Origin: CAYUVA01 sp964448115 [NCBI: uncultured bacterium]
GTDB lineage: Bacteria; CAYUVA01
NCBI GenBank assembly: GCA_964448115.1
Contig: CAYUVA010000026.1
Location: 3,345 to 60,246 of the forward strand
Length of the DNA: 56,902 nt
Reading direction: 5' to 3'
In this document: one piece after another, positions 24,922 to 32,932 of the stretch
Layout: every line of letters starts with the position of its first letter
How positions within the stretch are numbered: position 1 is the first letter of the stretch
Translations under genes and position numbers: made by a program
Notes under the pieces: generated by a model
Database searches by the model: none
What the model was told of the DNA's origin: nothing
The model's input: only the letters and a program-made list of their open reading frames with translations

Positions 24922-26193
24922 TCAATCTCCTACCTTGAGCCACGGCCATGGATACCCTTCGATCCCGCCTTGGCTAAAGGGGATGAGAGAGAGCAGGTAC
25001 CTGTCGCTGCCGGGAAGCGGCGGGATGTCGCCTTGAATTAAAGAAAAAACCCCCTCTTCCAGGGGATCTGGCTCCAGGTACACGCCGGTAGGCAACCCCA
25101 GATAATAGATCTCCACCGACTCCACTGGATCAGCCTGGTTCTGTGCTGCTAGCGAGAGTATGTGCAGCGAGCCGGGGCTGGTAGTGGAGAGGCTGCTTGT
25201 CATGTAGCCGGCTGCCCAAATGCAGGGGGGCGCTGCCGGAGTCGGCGTTGCGGTCGCCGTAGGCAGCGGAGTCGGCGTGTGCCAGTCGTGTGCGGTCAAC
25301 TCGGCGATGATGGGGAAATGATCCGATGGATAGCGCCCTTGACTCCCGTATTTGTGCATATCTACGATCCAGGTCCGCACCTGCCAGCGCGCTGCGCCGC
25401 CGATAAATATATGATCAATGCGCGATGAGATATCATAATCGGGCAGCGGTCGCTGATAGGTGTCGATGATGCGCACCTCGGCTTGATCGAAGCTGTCGTT
25501 GAGGTCAAAGTCGATCCCCTCTATGCCGTTGGTGAGCGCCTGATACGCCTCCGAGTCTGGCTTTGAGTTGAAGTCGCCGAGCACTATGACCGGCAGGTGC
25601 GATGCAAAAGGCTCGGTGCGTTCGATGACTATGGGCGCGCTGTGCTCCTGGTTGGGGCTGTTGGGATCGAAGTGGGTGCAAGCAAAGTAAAGCTCCCTGC
25701 TATCGCTTTTTTGCCTAAGGTGCGTCCAGGCGACCAGTCGCCAGAGCTGCCAGTCATTCCATCCCCAGCTCCATGGAACATCCGGCGTGGGGCTGAGCCA
25801 GTAGAAGCCGTATTCAATCAACTCAAAGCGCTGCGGGCGATACAGGATGACCGAATCAGGAAGATCCTTCTTCCAGGGATTGTCCGGATCCTTGAAATAT
25901 ATGGCTTGGTAGCCGCTTGTAAGCTCCAGGACCTGCTGTACCTCGTAGCCGGTGATAAGCTCCTGCAAGCCGATCAAGTCAGCATCATAGCGCTCAAATA
26001 TATCAGCAAAGTAATCGATACGGTCGCTCCAAGGATCGTACTCACCAAGACCACACACCGAGCAGAGGACATTGAAGGTCATGGCAACAAGCTCGCTGTT
26101 GGAGTTGTCTTGCATGGAGTAAGCAATGACCGCAGTGAAGGCAATAGTAAGGATTGATATTATGAATATCGAATGTTGCAGTCTATGCGCCAA
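24922..26193 (-). CDS. Exported endonuclease/exonuclease/phosphatase-family protein with shared C-terminal WPYL-type module
   Basis: About 423 residues in three parts. A signal peptide (F-I-I-S-I-L-T-I-A-F-T-A-V-I-A) precedes an EEP (DNase I-like) domain with the expected catalytic blocks: M-T-F-N-V-L, G-L-Q-E-L (metal Glu), G-D-F-N-S-K-P (Asp/Asn), R-I-D-H-I-F and Y-P-S-D-H-F-P-I (final Asp/His). A linker of about 18 residues, P-T-P-L-P-T-A-T-A-T-P-T-P, leads to a C-terminal module of about 100 residues with A-A-G-Y, G-L-P-T-G-V and W-P-W-L-K-V. That module recurs in three other proteins here. Substrate (nucleic acid, phospholipid, sphingomyelin or inositol phosphate) is not decidable. I place the start at TTG 26193, with GGAG eight bases upstream and the signal peptide right after it; a longer frame from TTG 26244 overlaps the previous gene by 4 bases. 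Confidence 0.8.
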   Translation of the reverse strand: MAHRLQHSIFIISILTIAFTAVIAYSMQDNSNSELVAMTFNVLCSVCGLGEYDPWSDRIDYFADIFERYDADLIGLQELITGYEVQQVLELTSGYQAIYFKDPDNPWKKDLPDSVILYRPQRFELIEYGFYWLSPTPDVPWSWGWNDWQLWRLVAWTHLRQKSDSRELYFACTHFDPNSPNQEHSAPIVIERTEPFASHLPVIVLGDFNSKPDSEAYQALTNGIEGIDFDLNDSFDQAEVRIIDTYQRPLPDYDISSRIDHIFIGGAARWQVRTWIVDMHKYGSQGRYPSDHFPIIAELTAHDWHTPTPLPTATATPTPAAPPCIWAAGYMTSSLSTTSPGSLHILSLAAQNQADPVESVEIYYLGLPTGVYLEPDPLEEGVFSLIQGDIPPLPGSDRYLLSLIPFSQGGIEGYPWPWLKVGD

Positions 26194-26240
26194 CCTTTCA
26201 TCTCCTATGTTGAATGCTACAATTAGACATAGGTGGCTAT

Positions 26241-27470
26241 TCAAGCGGGGTAATTTCTCTTAGCCCAAGCGCTTAAAATTTCTCTATTCAGCATGGCACG
26301 ACCCTTGAGCTTGATCGCCTGGTCGATCATCTTTTCATGCATCGGCTCCAGGCTCGCCTCGAGTTTCATGGTCATATCATACAGCCTCTGAAGGATATCG
26401 TTATCCCTGGAGTTGATATAGTATTCCATGAGGTCTGTCTCCTTGCAGATCGCATCGGTGCGAATATCCATGGAGAGCGTAATCATGGGGATCTTCTGCA
26501 TCAAACCGAATATGCAGCCGTGATAATCGCCACTAATAAGCATCTCGCAGGCGGCGATCAGGGCAAGCTGCTCATCGAGATTATATGTCTCGCTGGGAAC
26601 GAATTTAATCCGTTCCCTGTTCTTGCTCAAAGCGATTATATCCAGGCAGGGTTTGCTGTCCCATTCCTCTATTGCGAAGAGGATCACATCCTTGTCGTGC
26701 TCGGTAATAAGCCAGTCTATATATCGAGCCATCAGTTGCTTAAAGCGCTTGCTATCCTCCCTGCTGCCCAGTTTCCACGAGTAATAAAGCGGTCCCTTGA
26801 ACTGGTCCTCTTTTTTCCCAATGCCCTTAAGGGTTACCGGCCACCAGTAAAAGTCCTTGGGCGCGATACCAACCAGGTTCTTCTTACCATAAAGGTTTAG
26901 CTGCCTTAATAGATCATTTTTCAATTTTGCAGTCGGTGTCTTGAGCACAAATGCAGTATCGGCGGTTACATGCACCTGGCGCTTCACCCCGATGTGCCGC
27001 AGGCGCTGGTACGCGTCATAGCTGCGCACTATGACCAGGCTGGCTGCATTGATCTCCCGCTTAGCCTGCATGGCGTTGAACCAACTGAGGTTGCCGACAT
27101 CGTTTGCATAGCAGATCACCTTCTTGCCCATTGTGCGCGCCAAGAACATCCCGTAGAGGAACTTGTACAACAGAAGCGGCGAGAAGTGCTCGGTGAAGAC
27201 CGCTCCCTCTGCGAGAACGAGCAGGTCATATTCCTTGATTATGAAAGGGAGTTTATGGATTAGTTGTTCGTTCCCCAGCTTGATCAGCTTCACTTTCCCC
27301 GGGTCAAGATACCGTTTTGCGTGGTCGATGCTGGAGGTTAGAACGCCGAACTCGATCCTTTCCTTGAATACCGAGGTAAAGTCCTCGATGCAGCTTATCA
27401 TCCGTGCTTCGCCCCCGGCGCTGTTATCGCCGGTGATCCCGAACATTAAGGTTTTTACCTTGGTAGCCAT
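26241..27470 (-). CDS. Polysaccharide pyruvyl transferase family protein
   Basis: About 409 residues. The start M-A-T-K-V-K-T-L-M-F-G-I-T-G-D-N-S-A-G-G fits the family, and M-I-S-C-I-E-D-F and A-E-G-A-V-F-T-E-H-F match the N-terminal Rossmann half. The region G-I-A-P-K-D-F-Y-W-W-P resembles the second half with the PEP site. The C-terminal block C-E-M-L-I-S-G-D-Y-H-G-C-I-F-G-L-M is the CsaB-type helix-strand. Enzymes of this family add ketal pyruvate groups to surface polysaccharide sugars, which in Gram-positives and some others anchor S-layer-homology proteins. No SLH domain is seen in the window. I use ATG 27470 because upstream residues are not family-like. It lies between the membrane protein gene (41 bp gap) and the exported nuclease-like gene. 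Confidence 0.85.
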   Translation of the reverse strand: MATKVKTLMFGITGDNSAGGEARMISCIEDFTSVFKERIEFGVLTSSIDHAKRYLDPGKVKLIKLGNEQLIHKLPFIIKEYDLLVLAEGAVFTEHFSPLLLYKFLYGMFLARTMGKKVICYANDVGNLSWFNAMQAKREINAASLVIVRSYDAYQRLRHIGVKRQVHVTADTAFVLKTPTAKLKNDLLRQLNLYGKKNLVGIAPKDFYWWPVTLKGIGKKEDQFKGPLYYSWKLGSREDSKRFKQLMARYIDWLITEHDKDVILFAIEEWDSKPCLDIIALSKNRERIKFVPSETYNLDEQLALIAACEMLISGDYHGCIFGLMQKIPMITLSMDIRTDAICKETDLMEYYINSRDNDILQRLYDMTMKLEASLEPMHEKMIDQAIKLKGRAMLNREILSAWAKRNYPA

Positions 27471-27510
27471 ATTGCCTTCTCCTTTTTTAAGAACATTATC
27501 TATACCTGGC

Positions 27511-28023
27511 TCAACCGCCGGATTCCATTGCCCGCAGCGTTTCCTCCAGCTTTTCTTCCCATCTTGTCCCACGGGGCAGATCGATAAACATGGCAGCCAT
27601 CGATATGGCGGCAAAAGATAAGAATATCTCCCAATCCCCTGCGATCAAAAAATAGCTCAATCCGAAGATAGACAGGGACTCATATAGGGCAAAGCGTGCG
27701 ATATAGCCGCTGGTCATCGCCTTGAAGTAGGCATCAAGACCGCCTTTCATCACATCGACAAGCCTCTTGGTGGAGAGAAAAAGCCTTCCCCAAGCATAAG
27801 CGATTCCGAGGTTCATAAGCGATGCCATGATGAATAGAACCTTGATCATCAGGAGCAGTCCAGGCTCCATTTTTACATATCCATCGAAATCCTTTCCCCC
27901 CTTGGATATAACCAGGGCGATGGCAATGTAAACCGCGACCGAGCCAAGTATGGCGATGCAGATAGTGAATGTTCTCTGGAAGGCTGCCTTGCTTTTCTCT
28001 TTTTGTTCCTTTAAGCCATTCAT
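27511..28023 (-). CDS. Small integral membrane protein, four predicted helices
   Basis: 170 residues. Hydrophobic segments at about 19-42, 58-80, 110-130 and 130-150 suggest four membrane helices with charged ends. No motif I recognise. It sits between the polysaccharide pyruvyl transferase gene (41 bp downstream) and the small mutase subunit (86 bp upstream), all minus strand, and might be part of the same transcript. I do not assign a function. Confidence 0.65.
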   Translation of the reverse strand: MNGLKEQKEKSKAAFQRTFTICIAILGSVAVYIAIALVISKGGKDFDGYVKMEPGLLLMIKVLFIMASLMNLGIAYAWGRLFLSTKRLVDVMKGGLDAYFKAMTSGYIARFALYESLSIFGLSYFLIAGDWEIFLSFAAISMAAMFIDLPRGTRWEEKLEETLRAMESGG

Positions 28024-28069
28024 GCTGCCCTTTTCCGATTCATGGTCTTATGGTATCACTTCTTTTCTT

Positions 28070-28096
28070 CGCGTCTTAGTGCCTTAGTGGTTAGGA
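28070..28096 (+). repeat. Copy of dispersed intergenic repeat (CTTCGCGTCTTAGTGCCTTAG)
   Basis: Reads CTTCGCGTCTTAGTGCC then TTAGTGGTTAGG, in the 86-bp gap between a membrane protein gene and the mutase small subunit. Same family as the other CTTTGCGTCTT-type copies. Confidence 0.5.
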
Positions 28097-28108
28097 GACT
28101 CTCAAGCC

Positions 28109-28516
28109 TTAATCCTCAAGCCCAAAATACCTTTTCACGAACCTGATAATCTCGCTTGTCGGCGTACCGGGAGTAAATATCTCAGCGACACCAGCATCCT
28201 TTAGGGCGGGTATGTCATCATCGGGTATTATTCCCCCACCGAAGACCATCACATCATCTAGCCCCTTTTCCTTGAGCTGTCTAATCAACTCTGGAAAAAG
28301 GTAGTTATGGGCGCCGGAAAGCAGGCTCAGTCCGACCGCATTGACATCCTCCTGTAGCGCAGCTTCCACCACCTGTTCCACGCTCTGGTGCAATCCGGTA
28401 TAGATCACCTCGAAGCCGGCGTCTCGAAGCGCACGAGCTATTATCTTGGCGCCGCGGTTGTGTCCATCCAGACCCGGTTTGGCGATAAGTATTCGTATAT
28501 GCTTGTAGTCTCCCAT
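28109..28516 (-). CDS. Cobalamin-binding subunit of acyl-CoA mutase
   Basis: 135 residues, just the B12-binding domain. The cobalamin lower-ligand motif D-x-H-x-x-G is present as L-D-G-H-N-R-G-A-K, followed by [22 protein letters not shown] and [11 protein letters not shown]. It provides the histidine that replaces dimethylbenzimidazole on B12. In many archaea and some bacteria the mutase is made of separate catalytic and B12 subunits, as here. It follows the large subunit after 5 bp and is almost certainly co-translated. Whether the holoenzyme is a methylmalonyl- or isobutyryl-CoA mutase depends on the large subunit (see that entry). Confidence 0.92.
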   Translation of the reverse strand: MGDYKHIRILIAKPGLDGHNRGAKIIARALRDAGFEVIYTGLHQSVEQVVEAALQEDVNAVGLSLLSGAHNYLFPELIRQLKEKGLDDVMVFGGGIIPDDDIPALKDAGVAEIFTPGTPTSEIIRFVKRYFGLED

Positions 28517-28521
28517 GTATG

Positions 28522-30210
28522 CTAGAACTCCTTGGACTCGATATGTTCTCCGAAGACTTGCCTGAAAGTATCGCAGATCTCTCCGATAGTTGCATAAGCT
28601 CGCACCGCCTCAATGATATGGGGCATGGTGTTCTCATCGCTGCGGGCGCATTCATCCAACCGTTTGAGCGCTCGCTTGACCGCCTGGTTATCTCGATTCT
28701 TACGCAACCTTTGCAGCCTTTCCAGTTGTTGCGATTCTACCTCAGCTCCGATCTTGAGTATGGGTATCTTCACATCGATATTGGTGGCGAACTTGTTGAC
28801 TCCAACGATGGTTTTTTGTTTGGTTTCGAGCGCTTTTTGGTACTTGTAGGCTGCATTTGCAATCTCACGCTGGGGGTATCCTGCCTCGATGGCGGCTATC
28901 ATCCCGCCCATGTTCTCTATTTTTTGCAGGTACTCGTAGAATCCTTCCTCCATCTGGTTGGTTAGTTTCTCCATAAAATAGCTGCCACCTAGGGGATCGA
29001 TCGTGTTTGTTACCCCTGTCTCCTCGGCGATGATCTGCTGGGTTCTAAGGGCGATGGTTACCGCCTCCTCGGTGGGTAAGGCGAGCGTCTCATCCATTGA
29101 GTTTGTGTGCAGGCTCTGGGTTCCCCCGAGCACGGCGGAAAGCGCCTGGAGGGCAACGCGCACTACGTTGTTCATCGGCTGCTGAGCGGTCAGCGTACAG
29201 CCGGCGGTCTGGGTATGGAAGCGCAGCAGCAGCGAGCGCTCATTCTTGGGATTGAAACGATTCTTCATCTCCCGTGCCCAGATCCTTCTCGCTGCCCGAT
29301 ACTTGGCTATCTCCTCGAAGAAATCGCTATGCGCATTGAAGAAGAAGGACAATCGGGGCGCGAAATCATCGACATCGAGACCAGCATCGACTCCAGCCTG
29401 AACATAGGTCAAGCCATCTATTAATGTAAATGCCAGCTCCTGTATTGCCGTGGAGCCTGCCTCCCTTATATGATAACCGCTTATCGAGATGGTGTTCCAT
29501 TTGGGGACATGCTTATGGCAGTACTCGAAGACATCGGTGATAAGGCGCATGGAGGGGCGGGGCGGATATATGTACGAGTTCTGCGCTATGTACTCCTTGA
29601 GGATATCGTTTTGTATGGTGCCGCCGATCTTGTCAGGCGAGACCCCCTGTTTCTCGGCGGTTACGATGTACATAGCCAGGAGCACCGAGGCGGGACCGTT
29701 GATGGTCATCGAGGTCGTGATCCGATCCAAGGGAATGTCATCGAACAGCACCTCCATATCCTCGAGCGAATCGACAGCTACCCCGCACCTGCCGATCTCT
29801 CCCCGTGATAAGGGGTGATCCGAATCCCTGCCCATCAGGGTAGGGAAGTGGAAGGCGACCGATAGACCGGTCTGGCCATTGGCGATAAGGTACTTATAGC
29901 GCTGGTTGGTATCCCTTGCGGTGCCGAAGCCGGAAAACTGGCGCATGGTCCACACCCGTCCCCGGTACATCGTGGTGTGAATACCTCTCGTATAAGGGTA
30001 TTTGCCGGGGAAACCGAGATCCCTTGCATAGTCCATGTCCCCAATATCAGAGGGGGTATATAGCGGCTTGATCGGATGGAATGAAACGGTGGAGAAATCG
30101 GGGCGCAGCTCTGGTTTTTCTTCAATGGTTTTATGGTAACAATCATCATACCAACTTTGGGTGGCTTGTTTTATTGAAGCACAGGTTATTTCATCTTTAC
30201 TGCCCATCAT
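28522..30210 (-). CDS. Acyl-CoA mutase large subunit (methylmalonyl-/isobutyryl-CoA mutase family)
   Basis: 562 residues, typical of the separate catalytic subunit. Family blocks: [12 protein letters not shown] near residue 72, [10 protein letters not shown] at 87-96, G-L-S-V-A-F, then [27 protein letters not shown] and the [18 protein letters not shown] motif. The B12-dependent enzyme rearranges the carbon skeleton of an acyl-CoA. Two positions that read Tyr and Arg in methylmalonyl-CoA mutase (Tyr89/Arg207 of the Propionibacterium enzyme) are Phe92 and Gln210 here, the pair known for isobutyryl-CoA mutase. So the product name methylmalonyl-CoA mutase may be wrong. A third change is F-H-F-P-T where F-D-L-P-T is usual. 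The B12 subunit follows after 5 bp. No MeaB chaperone, epimerase or carboxylase is nearby. Confidence 0.92.
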   Translation of the reverse strand: MMGSKDEITCASIKQATQSWYDDCYHKTIEEKPELRPDFSTVSFHPIKPLYTPSDIGDMDYARDLGFPGKYPYTRGIHTTMYRGRVWTMRQFSGFGTARDTNQRYKYLIANGQTGLSVAFHFPTLMGRDSDHPLSRGEIGRCGVAVDSLEDMEVLFDDIPLDRITTSMTINGPASVLLAMYIVTAEKQGVSPDKIGGTIQNDILKEYIAQNSYIYPPRPSMRLITDVFEYCHKHVPKWNTISISGYHIREAGSTAIQELAFTLIDGLTYVQAGVDAGLDVDDFAPRLSFFFNAHSDFFEEIAKYRAARRIWAREMKNRFNPKNERSLLLRFHTQTAGCTLTAQQPMNNVVRVALQALSAVLGGTQSLHTNSMDETLALPTEEAVTIALRTQQIIAEETGVTNTIDPLGGSYFMEKLTNQMEEGFYEYLQKIENMGGMIAAIEAGYPQREIANAAYKYQKALETKQKTIVGVNKFATNIDVKIPILKIGAEVESQQLERLQRLRKNRDNQAVKRALKRLDECARSDENTMPHIIEAVRAYATIGEICDTFRQVFGEHIESKEF

Positions 30211-30313
30211 ATCACCCGTATCTTAAGATTCTTGGGCGATCCTATATCAATCCTAATCACCCGCAGAACTAATATGTATTCATTTTGCCATCCATAGTCA
30301 AGGGAGTATGGAA

Positions 30314-30339
30314 AGGGGCGATCCTTTAAGACCGCCCCT
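30314..30339 (-). terminator. Probable terminator downstream of the 30381-32123 gene
   Basis: Inverted repeat AGGGGCG / CGCCCCT with a 12-base loop in the 170-bp gap between the secreted protein gene and the mutase gene. On the minus strand the stem is followed by TTTCC, a weak T-run. Confidence 0.4.
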
Positions 30340-30380
30340 ATTATAATCGTTGATCTATTCTCTAATGGCTAATGTATCCC

Positions 30381-32123
30381 CTAGTTGATGTTGAGGTAGG
30401 GCCAGAGATCGCTCTCGTCATCGTTGCCCATTGCCATAACCTCAAGGATCACCTGTAACGGAGTATTTACGGTAACTCCGGGCACCAACAAGCCGTAGAT
30501 GCCATCTCCCGGACCAAAGTCTCCCGAAGCCCCGTTGTCGAGCAACTGCAAGCCGGCAGGGGTGCCTCCGAAGAAAAGCTCAACCGAGTTGATACCGGCA
30601 GGGTGAGGCATCACATAGACCATCAGGTTCAGATCCCCGGGCACTCCCACCTTGAGATCGGTCTGCCAATATCCGCCAAGCGCGATAAATGGTCCGTTGG
30701 GTCCCTTGGATTGAGGATCGACTCCGTTTAGCACGGTCAGAAGCTGTAGCTTTGCCCAGTCGATGTTATGAGCTGAGGCAAGCATCATCTCGCTCGGCTT
30801 TCGGCTTTGTGCAGCGGCAGCCTTGACATTCAGGTAAGGCCAGAGGTCGCTTTGTGCGCCGGTAGAGTCGGTTGCCTGGATCTCAAGCGGAACATTCATT
30901 GGAGGGGCTGCACCAGCAGGGATTGGAAGGGTAATGCCGTAGATCGAGTCGCCAACTCCGAAGTCTCCATGAGTGCCATCATCAAACATCTCCAAACCGG
31001 TCGGGCTTCCATCGACGCAGACATCCACCCTGGTTATAGGATCTCCATCCGGATCGGTGATGAAAGCCAGCAAGGTCATGTTGCCACCGCTAGCGGAGCT
31101 GATATAGGTGTCCCAGTAGCCGGCTAGAAGGATCTTGGGTGGCGCACCTTCACCTGGAGTCGTTGGAGTTGGGGTGGGTCCGGTTGGTGTTGCGGTTGGA
31201 GTAGCGGTAGGTCCCTCCTGGGTGGGGGTTGGAGTAGCGGTAGGTGCTTCCTGGGTAGGGGTGGGAGTGGCTGTCGGCGGCTGTGCGGGAACATTGTAAT
31301 CGGTTACCGTAAGTGATCCGAAGGTTATCTGCCCCACTCCACCAAAGGACATGTTGGTTACCTCCTGGACTACATGGTAGAGCATAGCTGGACAGAACCA
31401 GAAGTCGAGCTGGGCGGTTGACTGGGTGCCAATGATATCCTGTGCGATGTGATAAGCGCTGCAACCTCCGCGCATCTCGATGGCATCGCAGTTCATGGTT
31501 AGGTCCCAAACCTCGCTTTCGTCAAAAGCTTCCTCTGGCTGCAACGGCTCTAAGGAATAGATGCCATAGAGCCTGACATTGACGCCTTGCTGTGACCAAT
31601 CCATGCCGACATCGAGAGGGAAGGAAACATCCTGGATCGGGGGGCAATAATCCTCGAACTGATCAGCCACCAGGTCAGCGATCTTTGCCCAATAGTCTGG
31701 AGCAAGCTCCATCTCGATCTCACCGGCAACATAGCGATGCTTTTTAACAGTAGCATAGGTATCGACTGCCAGCCAAACATCTCCCTCCCAGGTCCCGTCC
31801 AGGACTCGGATATTGCCATTGATGGATTCATAGTGAATCTCGCCTTCAGCTCCGAAGCCGCCGTTGAAGTGAATGTGATAGCAACTGATAGTCGTTCCGC
31901 CCTCACAGGTCTGCACTACATCTTCAATACCTACATAATTGTAGCGCGCACTTGACTGCATGCTCAGGTTGCCTGTAGCACCTTCAGCATCAATGACCAC
32001 ATCGTAGCTCTCAACGATGTTCCACCAGGTGCCATCAGGGAGGTTCGGTTTCTCAACAACACCGAAACAAAGGCTGAAAGTGATCAGGGTAAGTGAGATT
32101 ACCCACAGGGGGATTTTTTTCAT
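30381..32123 (-). CDS. Exported protein with Thr/Pro linker and two copies of the shared C-terminal module
   Basis: 580 residues. A signal peptide (residues 1-21) precedes an N-terminal domain of about 260 residues that I do not recognise, rich in beta-strand-like aromatic and Cys residues (six Cys in the region 73-244). A linker of about 45 residues (282-326) is built from P-T-A-T-P-T-P-T-Q-E units. Two modules follow, at about 329-434 and 478-580. Each has an (A/G)-G-Y start, a G-x-P-(T/A)-G-L motif, a D-x-G-x-x-G-D-x-x-x-G-D-x-I-Y motif and an end in D-L-W-P-Y-L-N-(V/I). The start has AGGAGGT seven bases upstream. Likely secreted and surface-exposed. The N-terminal domain may bind a lipid or sugar, but nothing in the sequence fixes this. 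Confidence 0.8.
   Translation of the reverse strand: MKKIPLWVISLTLITFSLCFGVVEKPNLPDGTWWNIVESYDVVIDAEGATGNLSMQSSARYNYVGIEDVVQTCEGGTTISCYHIHFNGGFGAEGEIHYESINGNIRVLDGTWEGDVWLAVDTYATVKKHRYVAGEIEMELAPDYWAKIADLVADQFEDYCPPIQDVSFPLDVGMDWSQQGVNVRLYGIYSLEPLQPEEAFDESEVWDLTMNCDAIEMRGGCSAYHIAQDIIGTQSTAQLDFWFCPAMLYHVVQEVTNMSFGGVGQITFGSLTVTDYNVPAQPPTATPTPTQEAPTATPTPTQEGPTATPTATPTGPTPTPTTPGEGAPPKILLAGYWDTYISSASGGNMTLLAFITDPDGDPITRVDVCVDGSPTGLEMFDDGTHGDFGVGDSIYGITLPIPAGAAPPMNVPLEIQATDSTGAQSDLWPYLNVKAAAAQSRKPSEMMLASAHNIDWAKLQLLTVLNGVDPQSKGPNGPFIALGGYWQTDLKVGVPGDLNLMVYVMPHPAGINSVELFFGGTPAGLQLLDNGASGDFGPGDGIYGLLVPGVTVNTPLQVILEVMAMGNDDESDLWPYLNIN
31195..31260. repeat. 33-bp tandem repeat encoding the Thr/Pro linker
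   Basis: Two adjacent 33-bp units, at 31195-31227 and 31228-31260, share their first 18 bases (GTTGGAGTAGCGGTAGGT) and differ slightly after that. A third, more diverged unit follows. They encode P-T-A-T-P-T-P-T-Q-E-type repeats on the minus strand, and indicate linker growth by unit duplication. Confidence 0.7.
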
Positions 32124-32333
32124 CCCAGTACCTCCTGGTTTAAGATTTTTCTAGATCTTAGTATCCTTTTCCTTGAAGATTACGCTTTTGGTTAGTTCTA
32201 ATAGCATCTGTAGATATTTCCAGCATCCATTCCAATTGTCAAGTATATTCTTTTTTCAATATCATTCAACTCTATTTAGATAGACGATCTGAAAATTTGT
32301 AAAAATATTTAATATCAAGGAGATAGTTGGTTA

Positions 32334-32362
32334 TTGACATGTTTAATGCAATGCGTTATGGT
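32334..32362 (+). promoter_or_regulatory. Predicted sigma-70-type promoter for the winged-helix gene
   Basis: A perfect TTGACA at 32334-32339 and TATGGT at 32357-32362, 17 bases apart. The ATG lies 39 bases downstream, with AAGGAGG upstream of it. Confidence 0.45.
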
Positions 32363-32400
32363 GCGAAGGAATAAGTAACAATTAACAAGGAGGAAACGAG

Positions 32401-32817
32401 ATGACGCAACAAAAAGATCCGATAATCATCGTTCTGATTAAGGGAGTATTCGAGCTTGCTAAAAAGTGCCTTGAGAAGATCTCTGAACTGCCCGAAAAAC
32501 TGGAGAAAGTGGGGAGAGATTACGAGGTAAAAAAAGGTGTGATAACCAAGGAAAGCCCCGTGGAGACTCCGGTTCAAGAAAAGCCTTCCCCAGGCAGCAA
32601 GCCACCAGAAAGACCAAAGGTGGACAAAGTTCCAAAGCCAGAAGACCTTAACGAAGCAGTGATAGCGCTGGTCAATGAGCATCCTCAAGGGATAAGCCTT
32701 CCTGAGATCGCTGAATACTTCGGCAAGAAGCCGCAGGCTTTCACCAGGCGCATAGGTGGATTGCTTGCCGATGGGAAACTCCGCAAGGAGGATAAGCTCT
32801 ATTTTCCAAAGAAATAA
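32401..32817 (+). CDS. Small protein with C-terminal winged-helix-like domain
   Basis: 138 residues. The N-terminal 50 residues form an amphipathic helix or coiled coil (V-F-E-L-A-K-K-C-L-E-K-I-S-E-L-P). A Pro/Lys/Glu-rich linker (about 55-85) follows. The last 55 residues have helix-turn-helix features: L-N-E-A-V-I-A-L-V-N-E-H-P-Q-G-I-S-L-P-E-I-A-E-Y-F, then A-F-T-R-R-I-G-G-L-L-A-D-G-K-L-R-K-E and a short wing. This resembles DNA-binding winged helices but with an unusual N-terminal coil. A strong AAGGAGG ribosome binding site and a good promoter suggest real expression. Likely a small DNA-binding protein; the target is unknown. It is followed by the lysine degradation genes after 115 bp. 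Confidence 0.6.
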   Translation: MTQQKDPIIIVLIKGVFELAKKCLEKISELPEKLEKVGRDYEVKKGVITKESPVETPVQEKPSPGSKPPERPKVDKVPKPEDLNEAVIALVNEHPQGISLPEIAEYFGKKPQAFTRRIGGLLADGKLRKEDKLYFPKK

Positions 32818-32932
32818 ACCTTCCTTCTGATTCAAGGACATAGCCTCCACAAAAATCAACCCTAGAACTGGTTGACAAGAAAAATACCCTCTGGAATAAT
32901 AGCCTGACCATATCCACGGAGGGTATTATTTG

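Noticed and set aside
30381-32123. Calling the shared module a known carbohydrate-binding domain
   Set aside because: No recognisable CBM signature; only an Ig-like or anchor-like resemblance in part, so a binding role is left open.
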